The translations under genes were made by a program, and so were the position numbers. Below are positions 23,816 to 34,709 of a stretch of 64,000 bases of DNA, piece after piece (positions within the stretch are counted from its first letter, which is position 1; each line of letters starts with the position of its first letter). This stretch comes from Lyophyllum atratum (lineage: Eukaryota > Basidiomycota > Agaricomycetes > Agaricales > Lyophyllaceae). The notes below the pieces were generated by a model. That model saw nothing but the letters and a program-made list of their open reading frames with translations. It made no database searches and was not told where the DNA came from. The stretch is taken from positions 124,001 to 188,000 of the forward strand of contig JACGCN010000034.1 of NCBI GenBank assembly GCA_014905825.1. The letters are read 5' to 3'.

Positions 23816-25970
23816 GTAGTAGTAGTAGTATATTACCGGCATGGTCCAATTCCTGAACGCCGGGGTTCCGAGAGTTTCCCGATGCTACTAAGTACAGGCA
23901 AATAACTAAGTAATCTACATCATCGTCTCGGACCCATATCCACAACTCCGAGTGAGCTAGGCCGCAGTTCAGGTTGATCACCAAGTAGCCACGGACATGG
24001 GTAAGGGAAAAATCCCTACAGAGACACATCCTTTTTGAGCGGGAATATCACTCATAGACAGCAAGATCTGAAATATATATTGGGATAGACTCATAGAGTG
24101 CCAACACTTCATGTGTGAATTTCGCGAGCAGCCGGACAGTTGATCTCTCATGTAGGATCCTTTTAAGCAGATCAATTGAGGAGATCATGGGACGGCGTGG
24201 CATATGCGGGGCATCTGTGTAAATTTTCGCCAAGAATTCGTCACGGAGGGCAGATAGCTCGTTAGAGCCAGTGCACTCCAATAGAGCATGTTCAGGGCTT
24301 TCAATGGCAACTTTACAAAAACGGCAAAGTCTCCAGCTTCGCATAACTCGAGGTCGGCGGTGCTCAGACCATCTCAGCCGCTCAATAGCTAAGGCATGAG
24401 AGGAAAGCAGTAGCCTTGTCAGTGCTTTTCTGTGCTCATTGATTGGTATACTCAGATAATGTCTGAAATGAAGTGTTTTTTGCACGGGGTGACTATCTTT
24501 CTGTGGTTCCAGTCTGTTGTGCAGAAGATACAATTTTGGAGAGGATTCAAGCTCATTTTGTAGGTAGCCCTCCATATTACTTTGGAATACTTTTATCACC
24601 TCATTGACTTGTAGAGGAGTGATAGTTTCCAAGTCAGGGAGTGGGACACGGAATGGTAGGTTATGCAAAACATATTGCAAATCCATTGCCCATGACGCCT
24701 TATTGTCTTTAGCAAGAGCCACAGAATCGAGGAAGGCCTTTTTGGCCAATCGTTCCATGGGTAAACTTGACAGATAGCGTAGATACCCAAGAGCTAGGAT
24801 AATCCTCCGAAACCGCAGTGGTACGAGAGATGTCTCCGTGAACAGTGGTATAAGCATCGACCTTTTGTGTAGACCCAGAATTCGTCGTAGAAATGAGATT
24901 TGGACATCAGCAAGCTTCTCAAGAAGGGGGGGATCCACATCGAGAGCAATCTCATATGCATGAATCAGGTGTGGGTCAATTTGGGCCATATAGAGCTTTT
25001 TAGCCTCCCAAGGGGGAAGAGTACCTATTATGGACTCCATACCAAGGACAGTGTTACCAACTGTTCGAGCTTTGCTTGCCTTATTCTTGTAATGTTTTGC
25101 AAAAATATTACGCTGGGTAGATTGTAACGTTATACCCACATAGGTTTCCTCCGTTTTCAGTTTAATGGGATTGTCACCAAACATGAGAGTAGGCAGGATT
25201 CGGGGGATAGGACCAAAGATCATGAAGAAGGATTTAATTGCACTAAGTAGCATGAAGTTCAGGCTACACCATAGCCAAAGCGCATTCATCTTTTTCTGTG
25301 CACCCTCAGGACTTGTCGATATGAGGATAATGTCATCGGCCTGCTCCAGGTTTGTTATGAATGTTCCTCCTAGCAGTATGTCATCCGAGTCAGGGTCCAG
25401 ATGAAAATCAGCCAGGTATAGGGTCCATAGTATAGGAGAGGAGTTGTCGCCAATCAGAATGCCAATTGTCGCAAGAAATGCGGGAGACAGTTCTGACCGG
25501 TGTTTGACAACATACGACATTTTTTGGTACAACATACGCAACCAGTCAAATATGTGTCCATTTGCACCCATTTTGCGCATTTTCAGCCATAGTGTGGCTT
25601 GCTCAGTAGATGGGAAAGCATTGCTGATATCCGCAAAGACAACATACAGGGAAACACCTTGTTCACGAGCTCGCTCAATGGCGCACCTCAAGATGAAGAC
25701 ATTGTCATTAGTTCGGAAACCCTCCCTGAACCCATTTTGAGATGGGGGGAGGAGGTCACGCGCTAGGCACCATGCTGTTATCCTTTTGTGAATAATTAGT
25801 GTCATAAGCTTAAGTAGTACACTTTCGAGGCCAATGGCACGATATTCCCTTGGATCATTTTTGTCCTTCCCTCTTTTTATGATTGCAACCAGAGCTGCTG
25901 TTAACCAATTTACAAGAAAGATAGCCATAGGGATTGGATGATACAGCCCCACTGCCAATAAGCGGACCTA
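23816..25970 (-). mobile_element. 5'-truncated LINE (non-LTR retrotransposon) with trinucleotide tail
   Basis: The element is read on the minus strand. Its 3' end is a (CTA)n-type tail at about 23816-23833 instead of poly(A), preceded by about 230 bases of 3' UTR after the stop at 24048. The only ORF is reverse transcriptase; the apurinic-type endonuclease and ORF1 that a full element should have are absent. Coding similarity starts abruptly near 25960, and upstream the frame is closed, so it is a typical 5' truncation. I could not find a clear target-site duplication. A second copy of the 3' end lies at 28.88-28.99 kb in the same orientation. Confidence 0.75.
24048..25958 (-). CDS. LINE reverse transcriptase fragment
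   Basis: An uninterrupted 636-codon frame with LINE-type reverse transcriptase blocks: DPREYRAIGLESVLLKLM near residue 35, LPPSQNGFREG, VVFADISNAFPS with the first catalytic Asp, a degenerate GDNSSPILWTLYLADF block (motif B, normally GSPLSP), and EQADDIILIS as the (F/Y)ADD catalytic motif with Gln in place of the aromatic residue. A thumb region follows. A C-terminal C-x2-C-x8-H-x4-C knuckle (CRFC ... HALLEC) is typical of fungal Tad-like LINEs. No endonuclease domain is present. The frame is open throughout, which suggests recent insertion, but the Gln before ADD and the altered motif B make catalytic competence doubtful. The Met at 25958 is incidental. Confidence 0.85.
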   Translation of the reverse strand: MAVGLYHPIPMAIFLVNWLTAALVAIIKRGKDKNDPREYRAIGLESVLLKLMTLIIHKRITAWCLARDLLPPSQNGFREGFRTNDNVFILRCAIERAREQGVSLYVVFADISNAFPSTEQATLWLKMRKMGANGHIFDWLRMLYQKMSYVVKHRSELSPAFLATIGILIGDNSSPILWTLYLADFHLDPDSDDILLGGTFITNLEQADDIILISTSPEGAQKKMNALWLWCSLNFMLLSAIKSFFMIFGPIPRILPTLMFGDNPIKLKTEETYVGITLQSTQRNIFAKHYKNKASKARTVGNTVLGMESIIGTLPPWEAKKLYMAQIDPHLIHAYEIALDVDPPLLEKLADVQISFLRRILGLHKRSMLIPLFTETSLVPLRFRRIILALGYLRYLSSLPMERLAKKAFLDSVALAKDNKASWAMDLQYVLHNLPFRVPLPDLETITPLQVNEVIKVFQSNMEGYLQNELESSPKLYLLHNRLEPQKDSHPVQKTLHFRHYLSIPINEHRKALTRLLLSSHALAIERLRWSEHRRPRVMRSWRLCRFCKVAIESPEHALLECTGSNELSALRDEFLAKIYTDAPHMPRRPMISSIDLLKRILHERSTVRLLAKFTHEVLALYESIPIYISDLAVYE

Positions 25971-27383
25971 GATTAATGGGTCAATCGTGCGAGACGTTTG
26001 GGCAGCGGTGAGTTGCAAGTGGTTTGTGGCATCATCCATGACTTAACGTTCGTTGAACTGCAAGGCAAGAGGCGCCTGTATCTCTTTTGTCGATACAATT
26101 CGCTGCTAATTCAAAGAAATACATAGGACCGGATTGCATACTTCGAGCAGGCACAATCCGCTGAATGAGCCGTTTCGATCCGTGCTGGACGCAGTTGCCT
26201 TGTCATAGCATCAGCACGGATAGATGTCGATGGTGATGCGATGATGTCTAACTGACATGGGGTGCATGGCAATTACGGGTCCGGAGGTATGCGCAGCAAC
26301 TGAAAGATGATGGAGACTTGGCAATGGAGTTCAAAGAAAGTGGCGTGCCAGTGAAAGATGTGATCGGCCCAGGGTCAAAATGATTCTCATCAAACTCTAC
26401 ATGGAGAAATAAGCTTCCCGTGGGAATGTGCTTAGCTGTTAGTGATTACTTGAGTGATTATGAACCTCGGTTTTCAAACGTTCCACTGACTGCCACTTCG
26501 TGCACATATCGAGCAGTATTCAACGCTGAGGGCAGCTGACGGACATTTGATGCCTGTCTAAGATTCTACGAGCTGATTGATAACTGATATCGCCCTCTTC
26601 GTCGGCGTTCAATGTGGCACGTTCTTCCAGCAGCAAAACGTGCGTTTTCTGACATATTGTATGGGATTTAGAACTTCGCCGCACGCCGAAGTCATGTTCA
26701 AACTACATCTGGCACTGACATATTTACTGGCAGGCGACTTATTTAGGGTTAATGATCACACAATCTTGCTGAAGTATGCGCTGCGACTGCAACCGTGCCC
26801 GACACCGAGTTCCATCCAGCATGTAAGTACAGATTCATAAGCGCCCAGGATTTCTAATTCTGCTGAGCACCCAGTAATCCTGCTCAGATGATGCCTCCAG
26901 CATGGTGATGTCAGGACGAAACTAGACGAAATAACTCCGCCTACCTTGCTTATCTCGTACTGGCGGCTCTAACGACGCGTCCCTGTCTATCCACTTCTTC
27001 GACGAGAGAGTCATGTTCTTCCACGGTGGCGGAAGTAAAAAGGTTGAGCACCTTTGGGCCAAGAACTTTCATCGATCGCAGAAGTCTCTACGGACGCAGA
27101 CTCGGAGACATAAGCTTGACATTTTGGGAAGCTGCCTAAAAGATGACGGGTACGTGGCATTGCGCATCGATCTGGGTGCTACAACACTTCTCACATACCC
27201 CTATGACATTCGATGAATGACTTCTTGGATATGCCTACATCTTTCAGACGTGGCAATGGAAAGCCCCAGCGGCCGTGTGGTAAGACGCTTGTTTGCGTTT
27301 CCGGTAGCAGTTTCCAGTTCTTTCCGCTCCGGCTATCTTACTGCTCCTTCACATGTCTTTAACTGCTTATACCTGATTTAAAT
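25971..27383. other. Intergenic region
   Basis: Between the truncation point of the LINE and the 3' end of the cyanovirin-N-like gene. Only short frames (the longest about 87 codons at 26577-26840) with no domain. No repeat or RNA gene seen. Confidence 0.45.
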
Positions 27384-28016
27384 TCACAGTCTTCCATCCA
27401 AACCGGTGTCTAACATGCCAGCGTTCCGTCGAGATTGCCAACACAAGTGTCTGACGATCATGCCTTAATGCAAGTACAGCGTCTGGTTGAGAATGTGCTT
27501 CGACTCACTGACGTCAACTTGCGATTGAACTGAGCCCCCGCTCGTATTTTTACAAGTAACCGCCAGTATCGTACTTCCGGTCGAAAGACTGTTATCCACC
27601 GAGCAAGAACCCCCGAACCCTCCGCTATTAGATCGTGGTATTCCGTGAGTCCTTATCACAATCTTCACATGTCAAGAGCCCGACGCTCACCCCGAGCGGC
27701 AATTCATGTTCCCATTATCATTCCCATAGCACTGATCGAGGTTGATTGTTGTGGTTTTCGAAGCACCAGTCGTCGTGCGACAGGTTGCTTGAATTATTGC
27801 GATGCCCCTGCCACCGGTGTTACCATAGGTTCCACCCCAGCTGCTGCAAGACTGCGCGAAGCCACCTATCGCTAGTGCGCCATTGGCTTTTGCCGTGCCA
27901 TTGTTGCCTGAAATCGTTGTGGGCGGTGCCATGGCAGGGTTCGCCCAGGTGGTAGGCATCATGATAGACATGAGGATAAGAAGTACACTGAGAGCGTTGG
28001 ATCCGAATAGTGGCAT
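27384..28016 (-). CDS. Secreted cyanovirin-N-like (CVNH) lectin
   Basis: Three exons (28016-27691, 27624-27509, 27409-27384) give 155 residues. Residues 1 to about 25 form a signal peptide (hydrophobic VLLILMSIMMP, likely cleavage after TTWA). The mature part contains the two sequence halves of a CVNH domain: first GGFAQSCSSW ... IIQATCRTT ... INLDQCYGNDNGN, then GGFGGSCSVDNS ... ILAVTCKNTSGGSVQSQ ... a final NTGLDGRL. The paired GGF-x2-SC and TCK/TCR motifs with alternating hydrophobic strands are diagnostic. Family members bind mannose-rich or other glycans; in fungi they are small lectins of unknown role, perhaps in defence or wall interaction. The third exon codes only eight residues plus stop. 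Introns separate the two halves. The ATG at 28016 is preferred because it starts the signal peptide. Confidence 0.75.
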
Positions 28017-28860
28017 GGTGGATCGGAACTGGGAGGTTTGAGTATCTCTCGCCCCGCTGGATGGCCTCTTGTTAGAAGGTCTTCCATGATGTTTACTCGC
28101 CAGCGTGCTAGTCAAATTCGAAGCAAAAACATACCCGCTCTACCTCATGCTACACTTCAACGAGTGAGTCGGTCATGCTGCCTACAAGTCACGGGCACAA
28201 ATTGCACCCTGCAGACCATCACGAGTTTTGATATGCGAGGTCGACGTTGTGGTGGATGATCGCGATATCTGTCAAGATCACCAGAGAAGATAACAAAACC
28301 ATCTAGCCAGATTGCCACATAAGCGCGTCTCCGATAGCACCGAGATCGTGCGTTTGTGAAAACCCTTTATATTGTTGGTATACTGAGCGCCTTGGTTTCA
28401 TGATCTTGACACTTGGCATACTGGATATTGCACATTCTGGAATACCAAGGGCTCAGACCCTCAATTTCGGAGGTGGCGACAGGCACACTAGGTCTGACCT
28501 GACATATGGCAAGTTATCGAATTCGAGAAGACAGTCCAACGATAAAAGACCACGGTGATCGACGCCCGTCAGAAGGGAAATTAAGCCAAGGGAGGTTGTC
28601 AAGTTGTCCAACTCGACGATGAGTGTGCACCGTGGTATCACATGTACGTCCGTGACAAATACGTAGGAAGGTGGGAGGCTACCATCGAGGTCTCAACACG
28701 TCGAGTCGATTCGGAGCGTCAACATGTACGTTGGCTTCAATCAGTCTCTCGATTTCACTACTAGACATGCCACGTCAGGTAAGGTAAGGTAAGGTAAGGT
28801 AAAATTACACGGCACGGTCCCACTGAGGAACGCCGCATCCAGGGAATATCCCAATGTACG
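28017..28860. other. Intergenic region with (AAGGT)n microsatellite
   Basis: 5' flank of the CVNH gene and unassigned sequence. At about 28778-28802 there are roughly four and a half copies of AAGGT, followed by AAAATT. No gene seen. Confidence 0.5.
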
Positions 28861-28872
28861 CAGGTATTCACA

Positions 28873-28990
28873 GTAGTAGCAGTATATTACCGGCATGGTC
28901 CAATTCCCAAACGCCGGGGTCCCGAGAGTTTCCCGATGTCACTAAGTACAGGCAAATAAACTAAGTAATCTACAAGGTAAGATACATCAT
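28873..28990 (-). mobile_element. Solo 3' end of the LINE family
   Basis: About 110 bases closely match the 3' UTR end of the LINE at 23.8 kb: GTATATTACCGGCATGGTCC, then a GCCGGGGT-type block, GAGAGTTTCCCGATG, AAGTACAGGCAAATAA and AAGTAATCTACA occur in the same order. The tail here is an imperfect trinucleotide run (GTAGTAGCAGTA on the plus strand). Small differences, including a 10-base insertion near 28975, show an older or separate insertion. It is an extreme 5' truncation of the same element. Confidence 0.7.
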
Positions 28991-31340
28991 TGCCCCTGGG
29001 CCTCTGAGTACTTTCTAAGCCGAGCTCACAAGTCCAGTGCACTAACTTAGCCTGCGGTAGAACCTAGGAAAGTACTGAGAGACAAAAACAGAGATAAGTT
29101 TCCTTACGACCGTGTAGGAGGCACATCTTACTTGACTCTGCAGCCATTTCTCTACTCCAGTCTCGACAGAATCGGCGAGAGAAGTCATCCGACTATGTGC
29201 AGGCGCAATGGGCGAATACGACCCGGACACCGAGCCTTGATATTTCCTGGGCCCGCGTTACATGGATGTGACAGACGCGGTCCGGAGGTGCAGCACCTCC
29301 CTCCGAACAGGATTAGCTACTTCTCTATTATAGAGGTGGGCAAAGCCGAGGCCTCGGGACCATGGCTGTAATGACTGCAACGTCAGCCGCACAACTGCAG
29401 CTCCGACGTATGAATTCGGACGAAAGGTATGCCTTTAGACCGCCGGTGGAGGCTAAAATGCAGCGGGGGACACGATGGCACTGGAAGATAACCACGAGCT
29501 TGTGGACGTGCAGCCACGCACATGATGGGCACCAGGCGGGTTCACATCCCGACATAAGGGGTGCGATGATAGGCGTGGCACTTGCAGGCCCAAGGATGTG
29601 GCCCCATACTCCCGACGTTTCACATATACACAGGATGCTCCCACCCCCGTCGGACGGACAAAAAAAAAGATGGAAGAGGCTACCATACATCATCGGTAAC
29701 TCCGTCGCACCATTTCTTCTTGCGGCGTGAGGTGGACCGTGGCATGGGCATGCCCGGCATGTCCATCGGTTTTCGAGTTTCAGTGCTGACAAACATGGAA
29801 GCGATGTGGGTTCAGTTCGGGTCGACGAAGGTATCGGGGTAAGCTCACCGGCGGCAAAGACAGGTAACTTCTCAACGTCTTGCAGTTCATGTGGCTCCTG
29901 AACAACTTTCGCACTAGAAAAATATCAGTGGATGCACGAAAACGGGTCTTCCGGCGGTTAAAGATGGCTGTAATCGATGGCATCCAGCTTCCTGTGGGAG
30001 TCCCGGCGATTTCTCTGAGGTCTGACTAATATCTGCACGGAAAAGACATAGGACGCCATGGTAGGGGCGGCCCACGGAACATGTAAGAGCGACGTGTAAG
30101 ACGTTAACGGCGTGAAAGGAGTTTTCCACCGCGGTTTCTTGCGACGACGTTGTTTCGGTCATGCTCAGGTTCCTGCCGAGGCGCTGAGAGCTAAATTTAG
30201 AACCTGGGCGAAGAACACGGTTCCCAAATAAACCGGCAGCTGGATGGCAGGCTTCCAATCGGTTGGTGGCCGAATAGATTAATGTGAGCTTTTTGGAATA
30301 GTCTACTGGACGATGGCAGCCATGGCCATGGGGAACGATCATGATAGGGTTCAGGAGGTTCCCTGCATCAATTCGAAACAGCGTTATTAACGGACTGCAG
30401 AGAGATTGCGAGCACTGGCAGTGGGCAAGGGGGTATGGAGGGCAGGCCAGGCAAGCAAAATCGTCGTTTTTCTTCTTCCTGGCGACTTCGTGGAAAAGAT
30501 TGCGTAACGTCCGTGTCGGATGCTTCAACCGATTCTGTGAGAGAATTCCTAGTCCATGTGTGGATATCAAGCGTAGATGGGTGAACGCGACGTCAATGAA
30601 ACATCATGCGGCGTGTCCTGATGGGAAGCTTGCCATCTACAACGTTGTTTTAATTTCCAAGGTTGTAAATGTCGCTATGCGTGATGTTATGATGTGTGAA
30701 GCACACTGCGAAGTATATGCCACTGGTAAAAATGTCGCCTTAGAATATCAGAGGCTTCAAATTTTCATTTCAGCATATCAGATGACGCCCACAAGACTGC
30801 CCAGCAGGTACTCCACTCACGAGGGTGACTGCAGCATCAAGGGTACTACGTAGGAGCAGTAATCTAGGAGGCTTGAAATGGGTCAACGGAGAGCCGCCCG
30901 ATGCAAGCGACGCCAGGCGTCGCCAGCTGATCATTATTCAAGGCCGATTTCGGTGCATGGCGGCGCCGAAATGACATATTCACTGTCACGTGATCCGACT
31001 CGTCGGGCTCATGGGTGGCTCAAGAGTCTGACAAGAGCGACACTTTGGCGGAAGTGTCTTCACAAAAAAAACTACGCCACACCTTGGTTATATGGTTCCA
31101 AGTACTGTAGGAAAATTTCCGACCCCGTCTCTGCGATCTGCACCCAGAACTTCCAAGGAACAGATAAGCGGCATCCGGGCGGAGGTGGAACGCGGAGTGG
31201 ACCGGGACCCGGGCTTGTTTGCAGTTTTCAGGTTTTGAGTTATGTACACCAGGAGGTGTCTTGTTTATGGTCCTGCCTGTAACCGTTTCTCTACCATCTC
31301 TCCCACTATACTGGCTTTTTGAAGCCCTCTCCCTTTAACT
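28991..31340. other. Intergenic region, no supported gene
   Basis: About 2.3 kb with several overlapping open frames on both strands (the longest 218 codons, 30570-29914 minus) but no recognised domain, no consistent intron phases, and composition unlike neighbouring genes. Probably noncoding or decayed. A GCC/AGG-rich stretch lies at 29260-29400. Confidence 0.4.
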
Positions 31341-32827
31341 ATGAGCCGTCCAGAACTCATCAGTCGAATGCGGAACTCATGTGGTCGTGTGCCCACCATG
31401 AAGGGCTGTTTAAAATCTCCTCTGCCCAGTCCGGGCCTAGACAGCTGCCCGGTACGAAAAACCGTCGCGTTCGGCGAGGAAGGGTCTGAAGAGGTCTACT
31501 TCGCCGACGTCTGGGACCGCACACCGGCGGAACCAGCACGAAAGTTGACGTACCAGTGAGCTTCATGTTTTAGCCACGACGGGACATGCTCGTCACTTGG
31601 CTGTTTTAACGCTCGTGTGACTGATGCACCCACAGAGATTTGCTCGAATTGAAAGAAATTCAGCGATCCTTGCCTCGGGCCAACCAAGTGGCTGACCCCG
31701 TCTCAGGAAAGCCTGCATCGCACTTCCTCCGCGATGTGCCTATTGGGCTTCTGCCGTTGCTGTCCGAGAACTGCTCCAGCTCCTCTCAAGAGTCATCAGC
31801 GACAAATTCCCCAGTCACTTCACCCCGTCCAACTCCTTTGGGGTCTCCGAATCCACCCTGGATGCTCTCAAATCTATCCAGACCGGGCCCGCCTCCGACA
31901 GTCTCCACACCTTTCATTCCGCCTCACCTCGCCCACCTTGCTCCGAGGAAAGCGGCACCACCACGACAGAAGCCCACTTTTGCGTTTCTCCCTCTCCTCG
32001 ACACCCCACCCTCTTCCGAGGCTTCGTCGCCTTATGGATCGCATCCATCATCACGCTGTCCGTCTCCGGACCACGACGACCACTCCGACACAGATCACTC
32101 CCATGACCCTCCTACGCCATCCCTAACGAATGCCTCCTTGGATAGCAGTCCGCTATCTCGCGCATCGTCCGTCTCGCCTGAACCTTCTTTTCTTCAACTC
32201 CCCCTTCTCCAAGGGAAAGGGGGAGACCACGATTATCATAACTTGGCCCATTCAGATGAACAGGGCTACTCCCATGACACCTACATCGATCCATCCATGT
32301 CATCGCTTAGACTTCGCCGCACGCGATCCACCTCACCTCCACCTTTGTCCAAGACGACCGCCTGGCACGCTTTCCCAGATCGCAGTCGGTCCCGGGAATC
32401 CTCTGTGTCTCCTCAGAGATCAGACACCTCATCGCGTAATCCGAGCCCCGCTCGCCGCCGAAATGTCATGATTCTGAACGGCGTCGAGATAGATCTCGAC
32501 GATGACGATGATGACGACGAATCCCCGCCAGCGTCCTTGACGCCTAGCGCCTCCTCACATAACCCGGCGGGTCCTACACCCCTGCTTCCGCCAATATCAC
32601 CGCCTGCTGCAAGGACACCCACACGTTTGTCGCCAGACATTGATCCAGAACGTCAACTCTCCTCCACCCCAACGGTCTCGTGCTCCCCACTCCGCTCGTC
32701 CTCGCCTTCCAGTCGATGTGCGAAACCGCTGTGCTCCCCCACGCGATTTCAGCGCGACAAGAGCGCTGCGCTCGTCCAGCAGGGCTACCAACATAAAATG
32801 GGAAACCAAGGACGCGCGAGCCCTTGA
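31341..32827 (+). CDS. Conserved disordered protein with PP1-docking-like motif
   Basis: Two exons (31341-31555, 31636-32827) code for 468 residues. The N-terminal 110 residues are the ordered-looking and probably conserved part: MKGCLKSPLPSPG, then RKTVAFGEEGSEEVYFADVW, TPAEPARKLTYQDLLELKEI, and KPASHFLRDVPIGLLPLL. RKTVAF fits the R/K-x-V-x-F consensus used to dock on protein phosphatase 1, and the preceding LKSP-x-PSPG stretch resembles proline-directed phosphosites. The remainder is Ser/Pro-rich with a conserved-looking block VMILNGVEIDLDDDDDDDE near residue 375. I know similar hypothetical proteins in mushroom fungi but no assigned function. A PP1 regulatory role is inference from the motif only. 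Confidence 0.7.
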
Positions 32828-34709
32828 CACGTGGAGGGGGGTCACCTCGCATAGCGAGCGCGGTGTGGTGAGAGTCAAGAAGCGAGCGACGGTGTGCTTA
32901 TGGTGCATGATCAGAGCCCTTAGCTATCAATGAGGTGCGGAGATAGGACGGGCATGTAACCAATTGTACCTTCCTCCACAATCTGTCTCTGTGTGGGCTG
33001 TCTACGCCTCTCACACTGGCATGGTACCGTTGTGGGCGACGTACCTTGTGCCGTATCACAATCACATGGTCTCGTCAGGCTGGATCTTACCTCGCTTCTT
33101 GTCACCTGCTACCCGCTCCTTCCTTTTCCACTCGTCTTCCTATCGCGCATCTATGATCATCTTCGTCAGCATCTACCCTTCCTCTTACATACATCGCCCG
33201 GCCCCGATCCACCACGAAATCCACCACTTCCTGCACTCCACTCTCACTCTCACCCCGCTCCACCCATCTTTCCTGCGCATTTCACACACCTTCCCCCTTG
33301 TACACCATTTATATCCCGGATGTTCATACCTGCCCACCCTCTCGCTGTTTCTTGTCGATAATATACATATTTACTTTTTTACTTACTTACGTCGCGTATC
33401 TCTTTCCATCCATCTGCTGCTTCTCTGTCCATTATTCTGCTTAGCCAGGCCCCATAATTAACGCTGGCGATATACAGACATATTATATAAACGGTTCTCG
33501 ACCTCACGACTACATACGCACCTACATCGCACTCTCATACATACTGTATATACTGTAGCAGTCGCTATTTTCCCTCTTTCTCTGTCTCTACATAGATCTC
33601 GTTATGTGGCTCAAGTTTTCAAGTACATAAGCATTGCAATTTTCCTCAGGCTTGACGTCTTCACCTCCCTGCGGGCCTCGTCGTGAATTAGAAGGGCCAT
33701 GCCGGCCGTCCTTGCGGTATCCAAAGTATGAAGACTTATCGCGTCTGATAGTACTCGTAGGGGCGACCGGTTAAGATCACTCAAACAGCCGGCGATGCGG
33801 AAGTTATGTGGAAGGACAATTCAGCCCGCCTTGAGATATCCGAGATGTAGTATCGTGCTGCCTCCGATACCTCGTAGGAACGACCGATTAAGATCTCACA
33901 GTATTCGAATCGGTGACTTCAAATGGCGATGGAGCAGTGCATCCCGGATTGAACGACGCGCATCTACGGGCTAGCATAATTAAACCCTATTGTTAGCCTT
34001 AAGCCCGGCCGTTGCAGAGACGCACCTATAAGACTGCCCCGGATAGCTCGTAAGAACGACCGATTGAGATCTTGTCCAACTCGTTTTTTAAAACAAGAGC
34101 GATGGCGCGCATCTCGGAAACGATGCACATTCAGAAGGCGTCAGTAAACTATTAATATTGCTGGCTTGTTGCTGGCCTCAGGAACGGCGGTGGCGAAATT
34201 GTAATGCGGACATCGTAGGATTTTTTTTTTGACCTTACACATGGAACACGGGGGACTTAACTCCTTCCAACGATAGCCACTGGGAAAAAATATACGTAGA
34301 GTTCTCAGAGTTATGACATGTGGCAAGGGTCAATGTGAAGCTATAAATAACGACGGGTTATAAATAGAATGTAGCTAGTTCCGGCGACCGATCGAGCGCA
34401 TCAGGCCTGCTGCAGCTCTTGGGGAACCGGAATATAGCCTGGATCTTGTAGTAACCGTGCTATCGTCAATGACCTAGGATTACAGGCGTGTACGCCTATT
34501 AGTATCCTATCCTATCCACGACCATGCTATAAATATTTACGTATATTTCGAGACAATTCCCAAGTTCATATTTAGTATCGATACATTTATAGTATATACC
34601 ATATGAATGGGTTACTTCGGGACACATGGCTCAGTGACGCTCAACTACCAGGGGCTAATTTAGTACGACCGTGCAAAAAACAACACCCGAAAGAAAAAAA
34701 TGAAGGAGC
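32828..34709. other. Intergenic region with diverged tandem repeats
   Basis: 3' flank of the preceding gene, including C/T-rich sequence at 33100-33460 that opens a 165-codon frame without domain features. Three diverged repeat units follow at 33.74-34.14 kb (listed separately). The 34.14-34.70 kb part is AT-rich and forms the 3' flank of the pirin gene. Confidence 0.5.
33738..34140 (+). repeat. Three diverged repeats with core CTCGTAGGAACGACCGATTAAGATC
   Basis: The core recurs at about 33753 (CTCGTAGGGGCGACCGGTTA), 33872 (CTCGTAGGAACGACCGATTA) and 34048 (CTCGTAAGAACGACCGATTG), each followed by AGATC. Weaker similarity continues after each core (GGCGATG-G and CGCGCATCT blocks). Spacing is about 119 and 176 bases. 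The units are in direct orientation. Origin unknown; a dispersed short element is possible. Confidence 0.6.

Noticed and set aside
28778..28802. AAGGT repeat considered as telomere-like or LINE tail
   Set aside because: Unit is not TTAGGG and the LINE end next to it has its own trinucleotide tail; treated as a simple microsatellite.
29914..30570. 218-codon minus-strand open frame
   Set aside because: Residue composition is not protein-like in a steady way, no start context, no domain and no joining exons; kept only as part of the unassigned region.
32964..33461. 165-codon plus-strand frame downstream of the disordered protein gene
   Set aside because: C/T-rich sequence typical of a 3' flank or leader; the frame has Ser/His/Leu bias from pyrimidine runs only.
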